Source: Pseudonocardia sp. MH-G8 (GTDB taxonomy: Bacteria > Actinomycetota > Actinomycetes > Mycobacteriales > Pseudonocardiaceae). From it: a stretch of DNA of 64,000 nucleotides. Below are positions 45,948 through 54,935 of this stretch, piece after piece. Every line of letters begins with the position of its first letter. The first letter of the stretch is position 1. The position numbers and the translations under genes are program-made. The notes below the pieces were generated by a model. The model made no database searches. It was not told the origin of the DNA and was given only the letters and a program-made list of their open reading frames with translations. The DNA lies in NCBI RefSeq assembly GCF_002262885.1, contig NZ_NKYF01000034.1, positions 33,858 to 97,857 on the forward strand, read 5' to 3'.

Positions 45948-46805
45948 TTGGGCATCGCCCTCGCCGTCACGCTCGGGTCGGCCGTGCTGGGAGCGTTCGG
46001 GGCAGCGCTCACCGGATCGCTGGCCCTGCTCGCCGATCTCGGTCACCTGCTGACGGACGCGGGTGCGCTGGCCGCGGCGCTCGTGGCGTCCGTTCTGGCC
46101 GCTCGTCCGGCGAGCGTTCGCAGGACGTACGGACTGGGGCGGGTCGAGGTGCTGGTCGCCGGGTTGAACGCGATCGCGCTGATCCTCGTCGTGGCCTGGG
46201 TCGCTTACGAGGGCGTCAACCGGCTGGTCGCGCCCGAGGAGGTGCCGGGGCTGCCCATGCTGGTCATCGGTGTGCTGGGCCTCGTGGGGAACGTCGTGTC
46301 GCTGCTCGTGCTCGCCGGCGGAGATCGGCGGAACATGAACATGCGCGGGGCCGCACTGCACGTGCTGGGGGACGCCCTCGGCTCCGTCGGCGTGCTCGTC
46401 GCGGCGGTCGTGCTGCTCACGACCGGCTGGCCCTATGCCGACACGGTCGCGTCGCTGTTCATCGTCGCGCTCATCCTCCCGCGCACGGTCGGCCTGTTGC
46501 GCGAGGTCACGCACGTCCTGCTGGAAGGCGCCCCGCGTCACATCGACGTGGGTGAGGTACAGGAGGCGTTGCACGGCGTGCCCGGTGTGCTGGAGGTTCA
46601 CGATCTGCACGTGTGGGCCATCAACGACCGCAAGCCGACGCTGTCGGCGCACCTCGTCGTCGAGGGCGATGGGTCCGGGCCGTGCGGGGACGCCTCGGTG
46701 CTGGATCGAGCCGCGGAGGTACTGCGGGACCGGTTCGGGGTGTCCCACAGCACGTTGCAGGTCGAGCACGGTGCCCACGCCGGGCACGAGGAGCGCTGCG
46801 ACTGA
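45948..46805 (+). CDS. Cation diffusion facilitator (CDF) metal transporter
   Basis: 285 aa using a TTG at 45948. Six membrane segments with the metal-site motifs LADLGHLLTDAGA (H..D) in TM2 and LHVLGDALGSVGVLVAA (H...D) in TM5, and a C-terminal cytoplasmic domain (VHDLHVWAINDRKPTLSAHL). CDF proteins export Zn2+, Co2+ or Cd2+ with protons. The frame is open upstream (HRKRLG) without a start, and the usual His-rich N-terminal tail is missing, so the true 5' end was probably lost when it was joined to the methyltransferase remnant. Confidence 0.82.
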   Translation: MGIALAVTLGSAVLGAFGAALTGSLALLADLGHLLTDAGALAAALVASVLAARPASVRRTYGLGRVEVLVAGLNAIALILVVAWVAYEGVNRLVAPEEVPGLPMLVIGVLGLVGNVVSLLVLAGGDRRNMNMRGAALHVLGDALGSVGVLVAAVVLLTTGWPYADTVASLFIVALILPRTVGLLREVTHVLLEGAPRHIDVGEVQEALHGVPGVLEVHDLHVWAINDRKPTLSAHLVVEGDGSGPCGDASVLDRAAEVLRDRFGVSHSTLQVEHGAHAGHEERCD

Positions 46806-46968
46806 CCGCTCGCCCGTCGCGCTCGCAACCGCGGCGTCGGCGGGTGGTGCACCTCCGCAGGCGTCGTGCGGGCCTCCTGCGGTTGGGCGGGTCAGGTGAA
46901 TGCTCCGCCGCGGGGCGGGTAGGCGGCGTTTCGACCCCGCGACGGCAGAGACAGGGAGCGTGCAGAGG

Positions 46969-47697
46969 GTGCCGCAACCACTGATCGTCGTACTGCTCGC
47001 TCTGATCCCGGCGGCCGCGAACTTCCTAGGCGGGCTGCTCGCCGAGATCCGGGAGGTATCGCCCGCGGTGCTGAGCGCGGCGCTGCACGTCGCCGTTGGC
47101 CTCGTCGTCGCGGTGGTGGGACTGGAGGTGATGCCACGGGCGTTGGATATCGAGGGTGCCTGGGTGCCGATGGTCGCCTTCGTCGCCGGCGCCGGCCTGT
47201 TCCTGGCCATCGATGCGGCAGCCGAACGGCTGCAGCAGCGTGGGGGTGGAGGCGGCCGGGGATGGGCGGTCTACGCCGGCGTCGGGCTGGATCTGCTCAG
47301 CGACGGGGTACTGATCGGAACGGGCAGCGTCGTCGATCCCGCGCTCGGCGTCCTGCTGGCCATCGGACAGGCACCGGCCGACCTGCCCGAGGGGTTCGCC
47401 GCCTCGGCGACGCTGCGGCGGGCCGGGCTCACGCGGCGGATGCGGCTTCTCGCCGGAGCAGGCTTCGCGGTGCCGATCCTCCTCGGTGCTGTCCTCGGGT
47501 ACTTCGCCCTGCGCGGGGCCCCCGACCTCGTCACGTTCTCGGTGCTTGCCTTCACCGGTGGCGCGCTGCTCAGCGTGGCGCTGGAGGAGATGCTGCCGCA
47601 GGCGCACGACGAGGCCAGCGGCCGCCGCGACGCCTTCTACATCGTCGCGGGGTTCATCGTCTTCGCTGCCGTGTCGACCTACCTGCCGGCGGGCTGA
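46969..47697 (+). CDS. ZIP-family divalent metal transporter
   Basis: 242 aa from a GTG at 46969 (GTG at 46960 also possible). Eight membrane segments; the TM4 motif is GVGLDLLSDGVLIGTGS and TM5 is AIGQAPADLPEGFAASATL, a variant of the HNIPEG signature with Gln/Asp instead of His/Asn, as in some bacterial ZIPs. It moves Zn2+, Fe2+ or Mn2+ into the cytoplasm. Same strand as the CDF exporter but 160 nt apart. Confidence 0.75.
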   Translation: MPQPLIVVLLALIPAAANFLGGLLAEIREVSPAVLSAALHVAVGLVVAVVGLEVMPRALDIEGAWVPMVAFVAGAGLFLAIDAAAERLQQRGGGGGRGWAVYAGVGLDLLSDGVLIGTGSVVDPALGVLLAIGQAPADLPEGFAASATLRRAGLTRRMRLLAGAGFAVPILLGAVLGYFALRGAPDLVTFSVLAFTGGALLSVALEEMLPQAHDEASGRRDAFYIVAGFIVFAAVSTYLPAG

Positions 47698-47746
47698 GCG
47701 GTTCCGGCGGGCACCCGTGCTGCACGAGGAGTGGTGCGCGACCGAC

Positions 47747-49741
47747 TCATCGGGGCGACCGGCTTCGCTTCCACGTCTCCAGCATTTCGCGGTGCGCGGC
47801 CGATTCCTCATCGTCTCCGTCGAGCGGGTCGCGGCGGAACGCGCCGAGCTGGTCGTATTGGTACCACTGGACCAGCAGGACCACCTGGGCCACGACGAGC
47901 GCGATCTCACCCATCACGAGCGAGACGACGCCACCGACACGCTGGTCGGCGAGCAGGTCGGTCGCCCACTGCAGCCCGAGCAGCCGGTAGTAGGACTCCG
48001 CGAGCACCGTGGGGATGCTGATGACGATCACGGCGAACACGGCGTGGAAGGGCATCACCGCGAAGGCCATCCCGAGCCGGCCGAGATGGGGCAGGGTGCG
48101 CGGGCCTGCGTCGACCCCGATGACGATCCAGTAGAACTGGTAGCCGATCGCCAGCGTCACCAGGTTCAGCGCCATCCGGGACCAGTGCTCGCTCGTCGCC
48201 GCCTCGAACAAGCCGGTGAAGTAGAGCAGGTAGTAGGAGCAGACGAACAGCAGCGCAGCGGCCCCGGGATGGCTCAGCCGCCGTGCGGTGCGCGAGGTCG
48301 TCAGGGCGAACAGCCACTCGCGCGGGCCGGCTGCCGTGCCGGGAGCGGCCGCGGGGAGTGCGCGCAGCGCGAGCGTGACGGGCCCGCCCAGGACCAACAG
48401 CAGGGGCGCGAGCATGTTGAGCGTCATGTGCATCGTCATGTGGATGCCGAACGTGGCCGGAGCGTAGGCCCCGATGCCGGACGACGTCGCCACCACGACG
48501 AGTGTCCACCCCGCGAGCCAGGCGGCACTCCGGCCCAACGGCCAGCGCTCGCCGCGCCGTCGCAGCCGACGGACCCCCAGCAGGTAGAGCAGCGCGGCGG
48601 TCACCGCGAGGGTCGTGAGCAGGAGGTCGACCCGCCACGTGGTCAACAGGTTCGCCACCGTCGGGGGCTCGGGAAGGGCGTAGCCGAAGGCGACCTCGTC
48701 GGTTCCGAGCTCCCGGACGAACCACGCAGGAGGGGGAGCCTGCGTCAACCCCATCGTCACCGCCGTGCTGAGCCCCAGGACTACGGTCTCGACCGCGAGG
48801 AGCCTCGCCAGGCCCCGGCGCCCGCCGGTACCGAGCGCCTTCCTTCGGGCGGCGATGGCCATCCCGCCCACGGCCGCGAGCCCCAGCGCCTTGCCGACGA
48901 CGATGATCCCGTACTCCGTGGAGAGCAGCTGCGGGACGGGCACGAGCAGCGGTGCGGCGACGACGCCGGAACCGGCCAGCACGAGCCAGCAACCGAGGGC
49001 GAAGCGCCGGTAGCGGCGCCCGACGGGCTCGGCGACGGAACCACCCGAGCGGGCGGCGTGGGTGACCACGGCGAGGAGCACACCCAGCCACGCCGCCGCC
49101 GCGACGACGTGGAAGATCATGGCGTTCATGGCGAGATCGTGATCTGGACCTGCAGCGGTGTGCCCGGCCGCGACCGGTGCGAGCAGCCCGAGGACCGCCA
49201 CACCGAGCAGGCCCGCGGTCGCCCGCCAGCGCAGGATGACCTGCGATCCGATCGCGACGACGAGCGCGGCCACCGCCGAGGCCAGCCAGTACACCGGCTC
49301 GTACAGCGAGGTGAGCATGTCCAGCAACCGGCGGGGCGACAGCACCATCCCGACGGACACTCCGATCGAGTCGGCGCCGTCGAACGGGACGAGGACCAGC
49401 GCCAGGCCGGACCACGCCCACGCGGCCATCCCCGCCCACCGCAGCGACATCCAGGCCCAGGCCGAGAGCCGACCATCGGGCGGTGAGTCGAGGAAGCACA
49501 ACGCGTACACGAGGAACCCGACGCAGGCGGCGGCCGCGACGTCGACGGCGAGCCGGAGCACGGAAGCGCCGGTCGCGGTGAGCGCGCCCGGGTCGGCGTA
49601 GCCGAGCAGCCGGTAGGGCTCGGCTCCGTTCGCGCGCACGACCAGGACGGTGGCCGCCAGTGCCGCCACCGCGAGCAGGGCGAACCAGATGCCCCGAGTG
49701 CGAGAGGAACGCCCGAGAGGCGCCGCCGCACCACCTGTCAC
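47747..49741 (-). CDS. CopD-CtaG fusion (copper uptake/cytochrome oxidase assembly protein)
   Basis: 664 aa; GTG at 49741 with GGAG seven bases upstream. The N-terminal ~330 residues are CopD-like (about eight helices: LYEPVYWLASAVAALVVAIG, HVVAAAAWLGVLLAVVTHAA, GKALGLAAVGGMAIAARR). The C-terminal half is CtaG/caa3 type (FGIHMTMHMTLNMLAPLLLV, YQFYWIVIGVDAGPRTLPHL, MAFAVMPFHAVFAVIVISIP). His/Met-rich helices suggest copper handling. Divergent from DUF5134, with a CTAC-N5-GTAG dyad in the promoter region. Confidence 0.9.
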   Translation of the reverse strand: MTGGAAAPLGRSSRTRGIWFALLAVAALAATVLVVRANGAEPYRLLGYADPGALTATGASVLRLAVDVAAAACVGFLVYALCFLDSPPDGRLSAWAWMSLRWAGMAAWAWSGLALVLVPFDGADSIGVSVGMVLSPRRLLDMLTSLYEPVYWLASAVAALVVAIGSQVILRWRATAGLLGVAVLGLLAPVAAGHTAAGPDHDLAMNAMIFHVVAAAAWLGVLLAVVTHAARSGGSVAEPVGRRYRRFALGCWLVLAGSGVVAAPLLVPVPQLLSTEYGIIVVGKALGLAAVGGMAIAARRKALGTGGRRGLARLLAVETVVLGLSTAVTMGLTQAPPPAWFVRELGTDEVAFGYALPEPPTVANLLTTWRVDLLLTTLAVTAALLYLLGVRRLRRRGERWPLGRSAAWLAGWTLVVVATSSGIGAYAPATFGIHMTMHMTLNMLAPLLLVLGGPVTLALRALPAAAPGTAAGPREWLFALTTSRTARRLSHPGAAALLFVCSYYLLYFTGLFEAATSEHWSRMALNLVTLAIGYQFYWIVIGVDAGPRTLPHLGRLGMAFAVMPFHAVFAVIVISIPTVLAESYYRLLGLQWATDLLADQRVGGVVSLVMGEIALVVAQVVLLVQWYQYDQLGAFRRDPLDGDDEESAAHREMLETWKRSRSPR

Positions 49742-49904
49742 GTTATTCTCCGCTTCCGCTCGTGGGTATCGCGCTGAGCGCTGGCGTATGTCGCGCTGTA
49801 GGTCCGAGCACACCGTCCTCGGTGCCTGTCGGGCGTCCCACGACGGTAGTGCTGTGCAGCGCCGCCCCGCTCGACTGCGGGGATTACGGCGACCACTTTC
49901 CGTA

Positions 49905-49917
49905 CTACACGCGGTAG
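49905..49917. promoter_or_regulatory. CTAC-N5-GTAG dyad between copD-ctaG and DUF5134
   Basis: CTAC ACGCG GTAG, followed by AAGTTAC, in the 254-bp divergent promoter region. The stretch GTAGAAGTTAC is identical to the one at copA (27104-27114). The beginning of the duplicated module starts here: the same sequence with small changes occurs at 61560-61645. Confidence 0.5.
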
Positions 49918-49995
49918 AAGTTACTCTCTGCGGATGCCAGTCGGGAGCCGGGGGATCTGGGAACGCTCGCGAGGCACTGGGGGTGCGACGTTGTG

Positions 49996-50616
49996 ATGCC
50001 CAACCCGTGGCTCCCGACATGGGTGGTGGTCGTCTTCGCCGCTGTCTTTGTCGTGATCATGTTGCTGCATGTGCAGCACGTCGTCGAGATGGGGAGCCCG
50101 CGCAGGTGGTGGCACGGGGGGCACGTCCTCATGGCTGCGGCCATGCTCGTCATGCTCGTGCCGATCGGCGGCCTCCCAGCCGTTGGCCCGCTCGGGTCGA
50201 GCGTGTGCGCGGCTGCCGCTGCGGGCCTCGGTGGCTCGCGACTGGTGCTGCACCGGCCGGCGCCGCGGTCCCTGCTCTGGCCGCTGCTCGTGGTCGACCT
50301 CCTCGCGATGGCGTACATGTTCGCCATGGAGGCCGTCGGCACCGCGTGGCTCACGCTCCCGCTCGTGGCGTGGTTCGTCCTGCAGGCGTGGGGTTGGTTC
50401 GGCGGAGGGCTGTTCCCGATGGTGGCTGCCCTGGGCGCCGCCGACCCGCCTGCCGCCCGTGGTGCCTCGAATACCCCCGTGGGGCAGGTACCGGCGGTCG
50501 TCCGGGCACTGCCTGGCACGGGCGATCTCGCCCTCAGGATCTCGCTCGCCACGATGGCGACGGGCATGGCGTACATGCTGCTCGCGATGCAGTTCGGCAT
50601 GAGCATGGGTGCATGA
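49996..50616 (+). CDS. DUF5134-like membrane protein
   Basis: 206 aa from ATG 49996 (an in-frame GTG precedes). Six hydrophobic segments; His residues in the first helices (LHVQHVVEMGSPRRWWHGGH) and several Met in later ones (MAYMFAMEAVG, MATGMAYMLLAMQFGMSMGA) fit a copper-related membrane protein of the DUF5134 type found next to CopC/CopD genes. Divergent from the CopD-CtaG gene. The copy of this locus at 61560 lacks it. Confidence 0.6.
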   Translation: MPNPWLPTWVVVVFAAVFVVIMLLHVQHVVEMGSPRRWWHGGHVLMAAAMLVMLVPIGGLPAVGPLGSSVCAAAAAGLGGSRLVLHRPAPRSLLWPLLVVDLLAMAYMFAMEAVGTAWLTLPLVAWFVLQAWGWFGGGLFPMVAALGAADPPAARGASNTPVGQVPAVVRALPGTGDLALRISLATMATGMAYMLLAMQFGMSMGA

Positions 50617-50648
50617 CCAGCCGATCGGCAGGCGAGGGCGGGTCATGC

Positions 50649-50735
50649 ACAGTAGTCCGGCTGGTGTTCGCGACCATGCCGTTCCACGCGCTCGTCGCGG
50701 GCCTGTTCGTGCAGGGGATACGTACGACGAGATGA
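50649..50735 (+). pseudogene. Short CtaG-like remnant
   Basis: The frame reads VVRLVFATMPFHALVAGLFVQ, close to the FAVMPFHAVFAVIVIS segment of the CopD-CtaG protein nearby, and then stops where the duplicated module resumes (50733). It is the tail of a lost ctaG-type gene. Confidence 0.5.
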
Positions 50736-50875
50736 CCGCTCCCGCCTCATAGCCCTCCAACCCGCCGGAGCGCCGGCAGGCCCCTGCGCTGCGGCAGGTT
50801 CAGCTTTTTCACAGCGCTGCACGTGCACACTCGTCGGTCAACGAGACGCGGCGGGGGAGCGAGGAGGCGAGGTGC

Positions 50876-51463
50876 ATGACTGTGTCGTTCCGCGCGTCGC
50901 GTCGCACCCGACCTCCTGCTGAGTCCGGAAGTCGGCTGTCGCTCGTGGTCGGCGCGACGGTCACGTTCGTCGCCGCGATCCTGTTCGACGTGCTTGCGGG
51001 TGAGCACCCGACGCACACCGTCGCGCTCGCGTTGGTGGCGCTCGCGGTGGCGGGCCTGCGACTGCGACTCGGCGGGCGTCGTGACGGCCTCCTGTCGGTC
51101 GTGTCAGGTGCCGTCGTGGCGCAGCCGGCGCTGCACGCGACGGCGAAGCTCGACTCGGCCGCGACGCATCACGTGTCGGGCGGGCTGCTGCACATCGTGG
51201 TCGCGGACGGCCCGGGCGTTGCGATGCAGCTCGCTGTATCCGCCGCCCTCGTCATCGCCGTCGCAACGAGCGGACGGATCGCGCAATTGCTGCTCACCGC
51301 GTTGCGCCGTCCTGTGAGGCTCCTCGTCTCCGGGCCGGCGCCGACTGGGCTCGTGCGTGCCCCCGCCCAGCTGTGCATCCGGCGTCACGGATCGATGCTG
51401 CGCTGGTGCGGTTGGAGCATCCACGCGGCGCGACGAGGTCCTCCGCACCCGTCGTTCCCCTGA
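50876..51463 (+). CDS. MP-195: His-containing membrane protein of the duplicated module, copy A
   Basis: 195 aa; ATG at 50876 with GAGGAGG eight bases upstream. About four membrane segments: LSLVVGATVTFVAAILFDVL, TVALALVALAVAGLRLRLGG, LLSVVSGAVVAQPALHATAK and VAMQLAVSAALVIAVATSG. His residues cluster in AQPALHATAKLDSAATHHVS and GGLLHIVVADGP, possible metal ligands facing outward. The C-terminus is basic with an invariant WCGWSIHAARRG. By eye about 80% identical to copy B. Layout recalls uncharacterised membrane proteins beside actinobacterial copper genes; no function assigned. Confidence 0.75.
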   Translation: MTVSFRASRRTRPPAESGSRLSLVVGATVTFVAAILFDVLAGEHPTHTVALALVALAVAGLRLRLGGRRDGLLSVVSGAVVAQPALHATAKLDSAATHHVSGGLLHIVVADGPGVAMQLAVSAALVIAVATSGRIAQLLLTALRRPVRLLVSGPAPTGLVRAPAQLCIRRHGSMLRWCGWSIHAARRGPPHPSFP

Positions 51464-51872
51464 CACCTCCTCCCCGTCGATCGGCTGTGGAACGCGCCGT
51501 TCGCATGCGTTGAGGAGCCCTACCCGCTCCGCGCACCCCCACGGACAGCGTGCCCGCCACGCGTGCCCGCCCGGCGTGCGTCCTGTTCACAGGAATGACG
51601 ACGATGACTCTCGCGAAGATGTCTCCCAGTACGAACCGCCGAGTTGACACCGCACAGGAGCCGGCTGCGCCTCCGCCGTACCGAGCTCGCGGTCTGGAGA
51701 TCGGCGCCAGCGGCTTCATCGGCCGTCACTTGGTCGACCACGTCCTCGCCGAAGGCGCCTCGGACCACACGACCGAGACCGCGCAGACGGACCTGCGGGC
51801 CGGGATTGAGCGCAGGCGTGTTCCGGCCGCTGGCGCCCACTCCACCTCGTCGTTCTCACCGAGGTGGTCCGC
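51464..51872 (+). other. Stretch between MP-195 and the methyltransferase, with a short-chain dehydrogenase/epimerase-like remnant
   Basis: A short frame from ATG 51597 contains EIGASGFIGRHLVDHVLAEG, a clear Rossmann GXXGXXG start of an extended SDR/epimerase, without the rest of such a protein. Copy B has no such insertion and is about 170 nt shorter here. Otherwise nothing recognised. Confidence 0.45.
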
Positions 51873-52676
51873 GTGACGCGGCAGATGCCGTCGGTGGAAG
51901 CGCTGCGGAGGACCGCTCAGGGAGGGCTGCTCCGGGTTCTGCAAGCGTTGGGTGTCCGAAGGTCGGACGCGGCGCTCGAGGCGGACGCGCAGCGCTTCTG
52001 GACCGAGCCGCACCAGGGGCGCGGCTCGCACTGGCAGAGCACCGCCAGGTTCGCCGAAGGCGGGCTGTGGGCGCGGATCGGGCTGCGTCATCTCGGCATG
52101 CTGCGCCGGGCAGCCAGGACGCTTGACGCGGAACCGGCCATGGCGCGGATCGTCGAATGGGGCTGCGGCGGCGGCGCGAACGCCGTGCAGCTCGCGCCGC
52201 TCGCCCGGGAGTTCGTGGGCGTCGACGTGTCGCCCGACAGCCTCGAGGAATGTGCACGGCAGGTCGCCGCCCGTTGCGAGACACCGTTCCGGCCGGTGCT
52301 CGTGGACGTGCGGGACCCGGAGGCAGCGCTCCGCCACGTCACAGAACCCTGCGATGTGTTCCTGTGTGTCTACGTCTTCGAGCTCATCCCGAGCCCCGCC
52401 TACGGCGAGCGCATCCTGCGCATCGCGCACGAGATGCTCGCCCCGGGCGGGCTGGCGCTCGTCCAGATCAAGTACGACACGGGGTCGTGGCGGACCGGGT
52501 CGCGCCGGCTGTCCTACCGCTTCAGCCCGGGCAACACGACCACGTACCCCATACACGCCTTCTGGGAGCTGGCCAGGCGCTGCGGGTTCGAACCGCGGTA
52601 CGTCGAGCTGCTGCCTGAGGACGAGCTGGACGAGCGATACGCCTACTTCGTCATGGTCAAGCTGGGAGTCGGCTGA
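51873..52676 (+). CDS. Class I SAM-dependent methyltransferase of the duplicated module, copy A
   Basis: 267 aa from GTG 51873 with GAGG upstream; the matching codon in copy B is ATG. SAM-binding motif I is IVEWGCGGGANAVQLAPLAR, motif II VGVDVSPDSLEECARQ, then PCDVFLCVYVFELIPSPAYG and MLAPGGLALVQIKYDTGSWR. A helical N-terminal extension contains HQGRGSHWQSTARF. The acceptor is unknown. It always follows MP-195 in this window, so the two probably act together. Confidence 0.8.
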   Translation: MTRQMPSVEALRRTAQGGLLRVLQALGVRRSDAALEADAQRFWTEPHQGRGSHWQSTARFAEGGLWARIGLRHLGMLRRAARTLDAEPAMARIVEWGCGGGANAVQLAPLAREFVGVDVSPDSLEECARQVAARCETPFRPVLVDVRDPEAALRHVTEPCDVFLCVYVFELIPSPAYGERILRIAHEMLAPGGLALVQIKYDTGSWRTGSRRLSYRFSPGNTTTYPIHAFWELARRCGFEPRYVELLPEDELDERYAYFVMVKLGVG

Positions 52677-52864
52677 GGGGCACCAGAGCTACCGCCCGAT
52701 GCAGGACCACAGCACAGATTGTTCGTGTCTTTCCGCTGGTGCTGACCGGGATGAGCGCCGCGGACTACCACGCCGTCGTCGTCCTGCACTCGACGCCTTC
52801 CCGCGGTCGTCGAGTCCGTTCGGGGCGCCGGCGACCGTGCCGGTCCCCAGGGGCGCTGAGGCGA

Positions 52865-54217
52865 TCACGGGCCGGCGAGCCCGGTGGTGTGCAAGCTTCG
52901 GATCGCGGTGGTGGCGTCGAGGGGTGTCCAGGGGCGGTGGGCGGGTGGGAGGTCGGCGAGGGCGCGGCCGTAGCGGCCGAGCGTGGCGATGTCGTGCGGG
53001 AATCGGCGGGGATCGAGGGCGACCAGGCGGGCTGCGGCGCCGTGGCGGCGGGCGACGGCGAGCCACTCGTCGGGCTCGGCGATGCCCGCGGAACGCACGC
53101 CGTGCTGGAAGGCGAGGATGTCCACGGCCCGGTAGCGGGCGCTGACGGCGAGGTGGGCGTCGAGGGCGCCCAACGCCGACTGCACGCAGAACACCGTCCA
53201 GAACGGCACGGCGGCGGCGTTGATGGTGCGCCAGGGGTCGCCCAGCACGAACGAGGGCACCAGCAGCCGGGCGCCGTGCTCGCCGCGGGCGGTGAGCCAG
53301 TCGCGCATGACGGTGGCGACGGCGTGGGCGGGCGCCTGCGGGCCGGGGTAGGTGAGCCGGATGAGCGGGTGGCCGTGCGCGGCGCACCACGCGGCCAATG
53401 CCGCATCCAGGCCGGGGTCGGCGCCCCACTCAGCTTCCGGCGCCTCGCCGTCGGGCTGCGGGGTGTGTGGGCGGCGCAGGTAGTCCGATGGCTGCTGGCC
53501 GCCCTGGGCGCCGGTCTGGAAGACGTGCCGGTCACCGACCCGCACGACGGGCCAGCGGGACTGGTCGTCGGCGAGGATGACCGGGGCGCCCGGGGCGAGG
53601 TGACCGGTCAGGAAGCGGGCGTAGGCGTCGGGGAGTGCGCACCACTTGACCCGGAAGTAGGTCATGCGAGCGACCATGAGCTCGTCCTGGACCTGGTCGT
53701 GCATGTGGTGCAGGACGATGTCGGGGTTGGCCTCGAGCAGCGGCGGCGCGGCTCGTTCCCCGAAGCGCAGCGCATCGATCGGTCGTTGCGGGTCGCCGGT
53801 GCGGGCGACGGGGACCAGGACGGTGCCGGGCAACCAGGGAATCTGCAGCGCGGCCGCGAGGTGGGTCAGCGCCCCGTTGCTGGCGCCGATCAGCGCGGCG
53901 GGGTAGCGCCGCGTCGGGTAGCCGTCGGCGAGTGCGGCGGCGACGGCGGCCAGGTCGACGTCGGCGAGCCGGCTCGGATCGATGCCTTCGGAGGCGCCGA
54001 CGCGGGTGTAGAGATGGCGCAGGATCGGCTAGGGGAGCCGGCCTGCGGCGCGGATCCCGGCCGCGGCGAAGGCGCTGTTCCCCAGGTGCGGGAACGGTTG
54101 GCCGCGCAGCGCCGCGGCCAGGCCGGCGTGCAGCACGGTGGCCGAGTCGAAAGACGCGACCACCTTCCGGGGAGCGAGCTGCCGGTTCTGATCGCCGCGG
54201 CGGGTGCGGCGGCTCAT
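52865..54217 (-). pseudogene. Unknown 450-residue protein with an in-frame amber codon
   Basis: The ATG at 54217 overlaps the stop of the hydrolase upstream (ATGA). After 62 codons (VVASFDSATVLHAGLAAALR...) a TAG at 54029-54031 interrupts the frame, but the same frame continues PILRHLYTRVGASEGIDPSR and runs intact to 52865. The long part has family-like features (PAALIGASNGALTHLAAALQ, VLHHMHDQVQDELMVARMTY, VPSFVLGDPWRTINAAAVPF) but no domain I recognise; GASNGA recalls a hydrolase nucleophile elbow. One base change (TAC to TAG) would explain the stop. Confidence 0.65.
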
Positions 54218-54861
54218 CGGATCACGTCCTGGACGGTGTCGGCGAACCGGTCGGCGTCGGCGTGGGGCCAGGAGTGCGTGGCCCGGGGCAGGACCAGCAG
54301 CGTGCCGCCGCGGTCGGCGGCCAGCTGGGCGGCGTAGGCGTGCGAGGTGATGAGGTCGTTCTCGCCGTGCACGACGCTCAGCGCGGCGGCCACGTCGGGC
54401 AGGACGTCCTCGATGCGCACGATCAGCGCGGAGCGGACGAGCGCGGCCAACCGCCGGGGACCAGCGCGCCGCCAGTCCGGGGCCTGCTCGCGCAGCAGAG
54501 CAGGCTGCTCCACCCGGCCGCCGCCCAGCCATCGGGCGAGCAGTCGCGGCGCGGTCCGCGCCTGCGGGTCCACGGTGGGGCTGACCAGCATCAGCTGCCG
54601 CAACTGCTCCGGCGGCGTGGCGGCTGCGGCAATGGCTGCTGCTTGTGCGCCGACCGACAGGCCGATGAGCAGATCGACCGGCGGCCCGCCGCCGAGCCGT
54701 TGACCCAGCTGCTCGCCGTAGGCTCGTAGATCGGCGAAGGTGCCGGGTTCACCGGGCGCGGCCAGCAGTTGCGTGTCCACGCCGCGCGCCTGCAGGGTCT
54801 GCGCGGCCGGCTGGACGTAGCGGCGCACCGCGGCGCCCGGCACGATCAACACCAGAGTCAC
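54214..54861 (-). CDS. Alpha/beta hydrolase-fold protein
   Basis: 215 aa from GTG 54861 with GGGAG upstream; GTG 54882 is an alternative, and a well-placed ATG at 54901 lies in another frame. VTLVLIVPGAAVRRYVQPAA start, nucleophile elbow LLIGLSVGAQAAAIAAAATP with Ser, VVHGENDLITSHAYAAQLAA with the Asp and PRATHSWPHADADRF with the His: a complete serine-hydrolase triad. Coupled to the unknown gene downstream. Its promoter region has the AATCG-N8-CGATG dyad shared with the CmtR-like regulator gene, so it is probably metal-induced. Confidence 0.72.
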   Translation of the reverse strand: MTLVLIVPGAAVRRYVQPAAQTLQARGVDTQLLAAPGEPGTFADLRAYGEQLGQRLGGGPPVDLLIGLSVGAQAAAIAAAATPPEQLRQLMLVSPTVDPQARTAPRLLARWLGGGRVEQPALLREQAPDWRRAGPRRLAALVRSALIVRIEDVLPDVAAALSVVHGENDLITSHAYAAQLAADRGGTLLVLPRATHSWPHADADRFADTVQDVIR

Positions 54862-54917
54862 GACGTTCTCCCGTAGTATCACGCCCGGCTTGTGCTGTCA
54901 TCGCGGTTCTCCTTTAT

Positions 54918-54935
54918 CATCGTTGCACGGCGATT
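54918..54935. promoter_or_regulatory. CATCG-N8-CGATT dyad upstream of the hydrolase operon
   Basis: CATCG TTGCACGG CGATT, preceded by TTTAT. On the minus strand it reads AATCG-N8-CGATGATAAA, 57 bp before the hydrolase start. Same design as the three other sites of this island. Confidence 0.6.

Larger units (their letters stand above)
50733..52676 (+). repeat. Duplicated MP-195/methyltransferase module, copy A
   Basis: From GACCGCTCCCGCCTCATAGCC (near 50735) through the end of the methyltransferase gene the sequence matches 61646-63446, with the two genes in the same order and orientation. A separated left piece of the same repeat is at 49911-49996. Between left piece and module, copy A carries DUF5134 and a ctaG remnant that copy B lacks. 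Confidence 0.75.

Noticed and set aside
52739..54337. 532-codon plus-strand frame
   Set aside because: Antisense to the unknown gene with the amber codon; low-complexity Gly/Val/Arg composition. The minus-strand reading has more natural composition and is coupled to the hydrolase.
54029..54901. ATG at 54901 with a strong ribosome-binding site as start of the hydrolase
   Set aside because: It is out of frame with the hydrolase; the frame it opens is an Arg-rich shadow until it enters the next gene.
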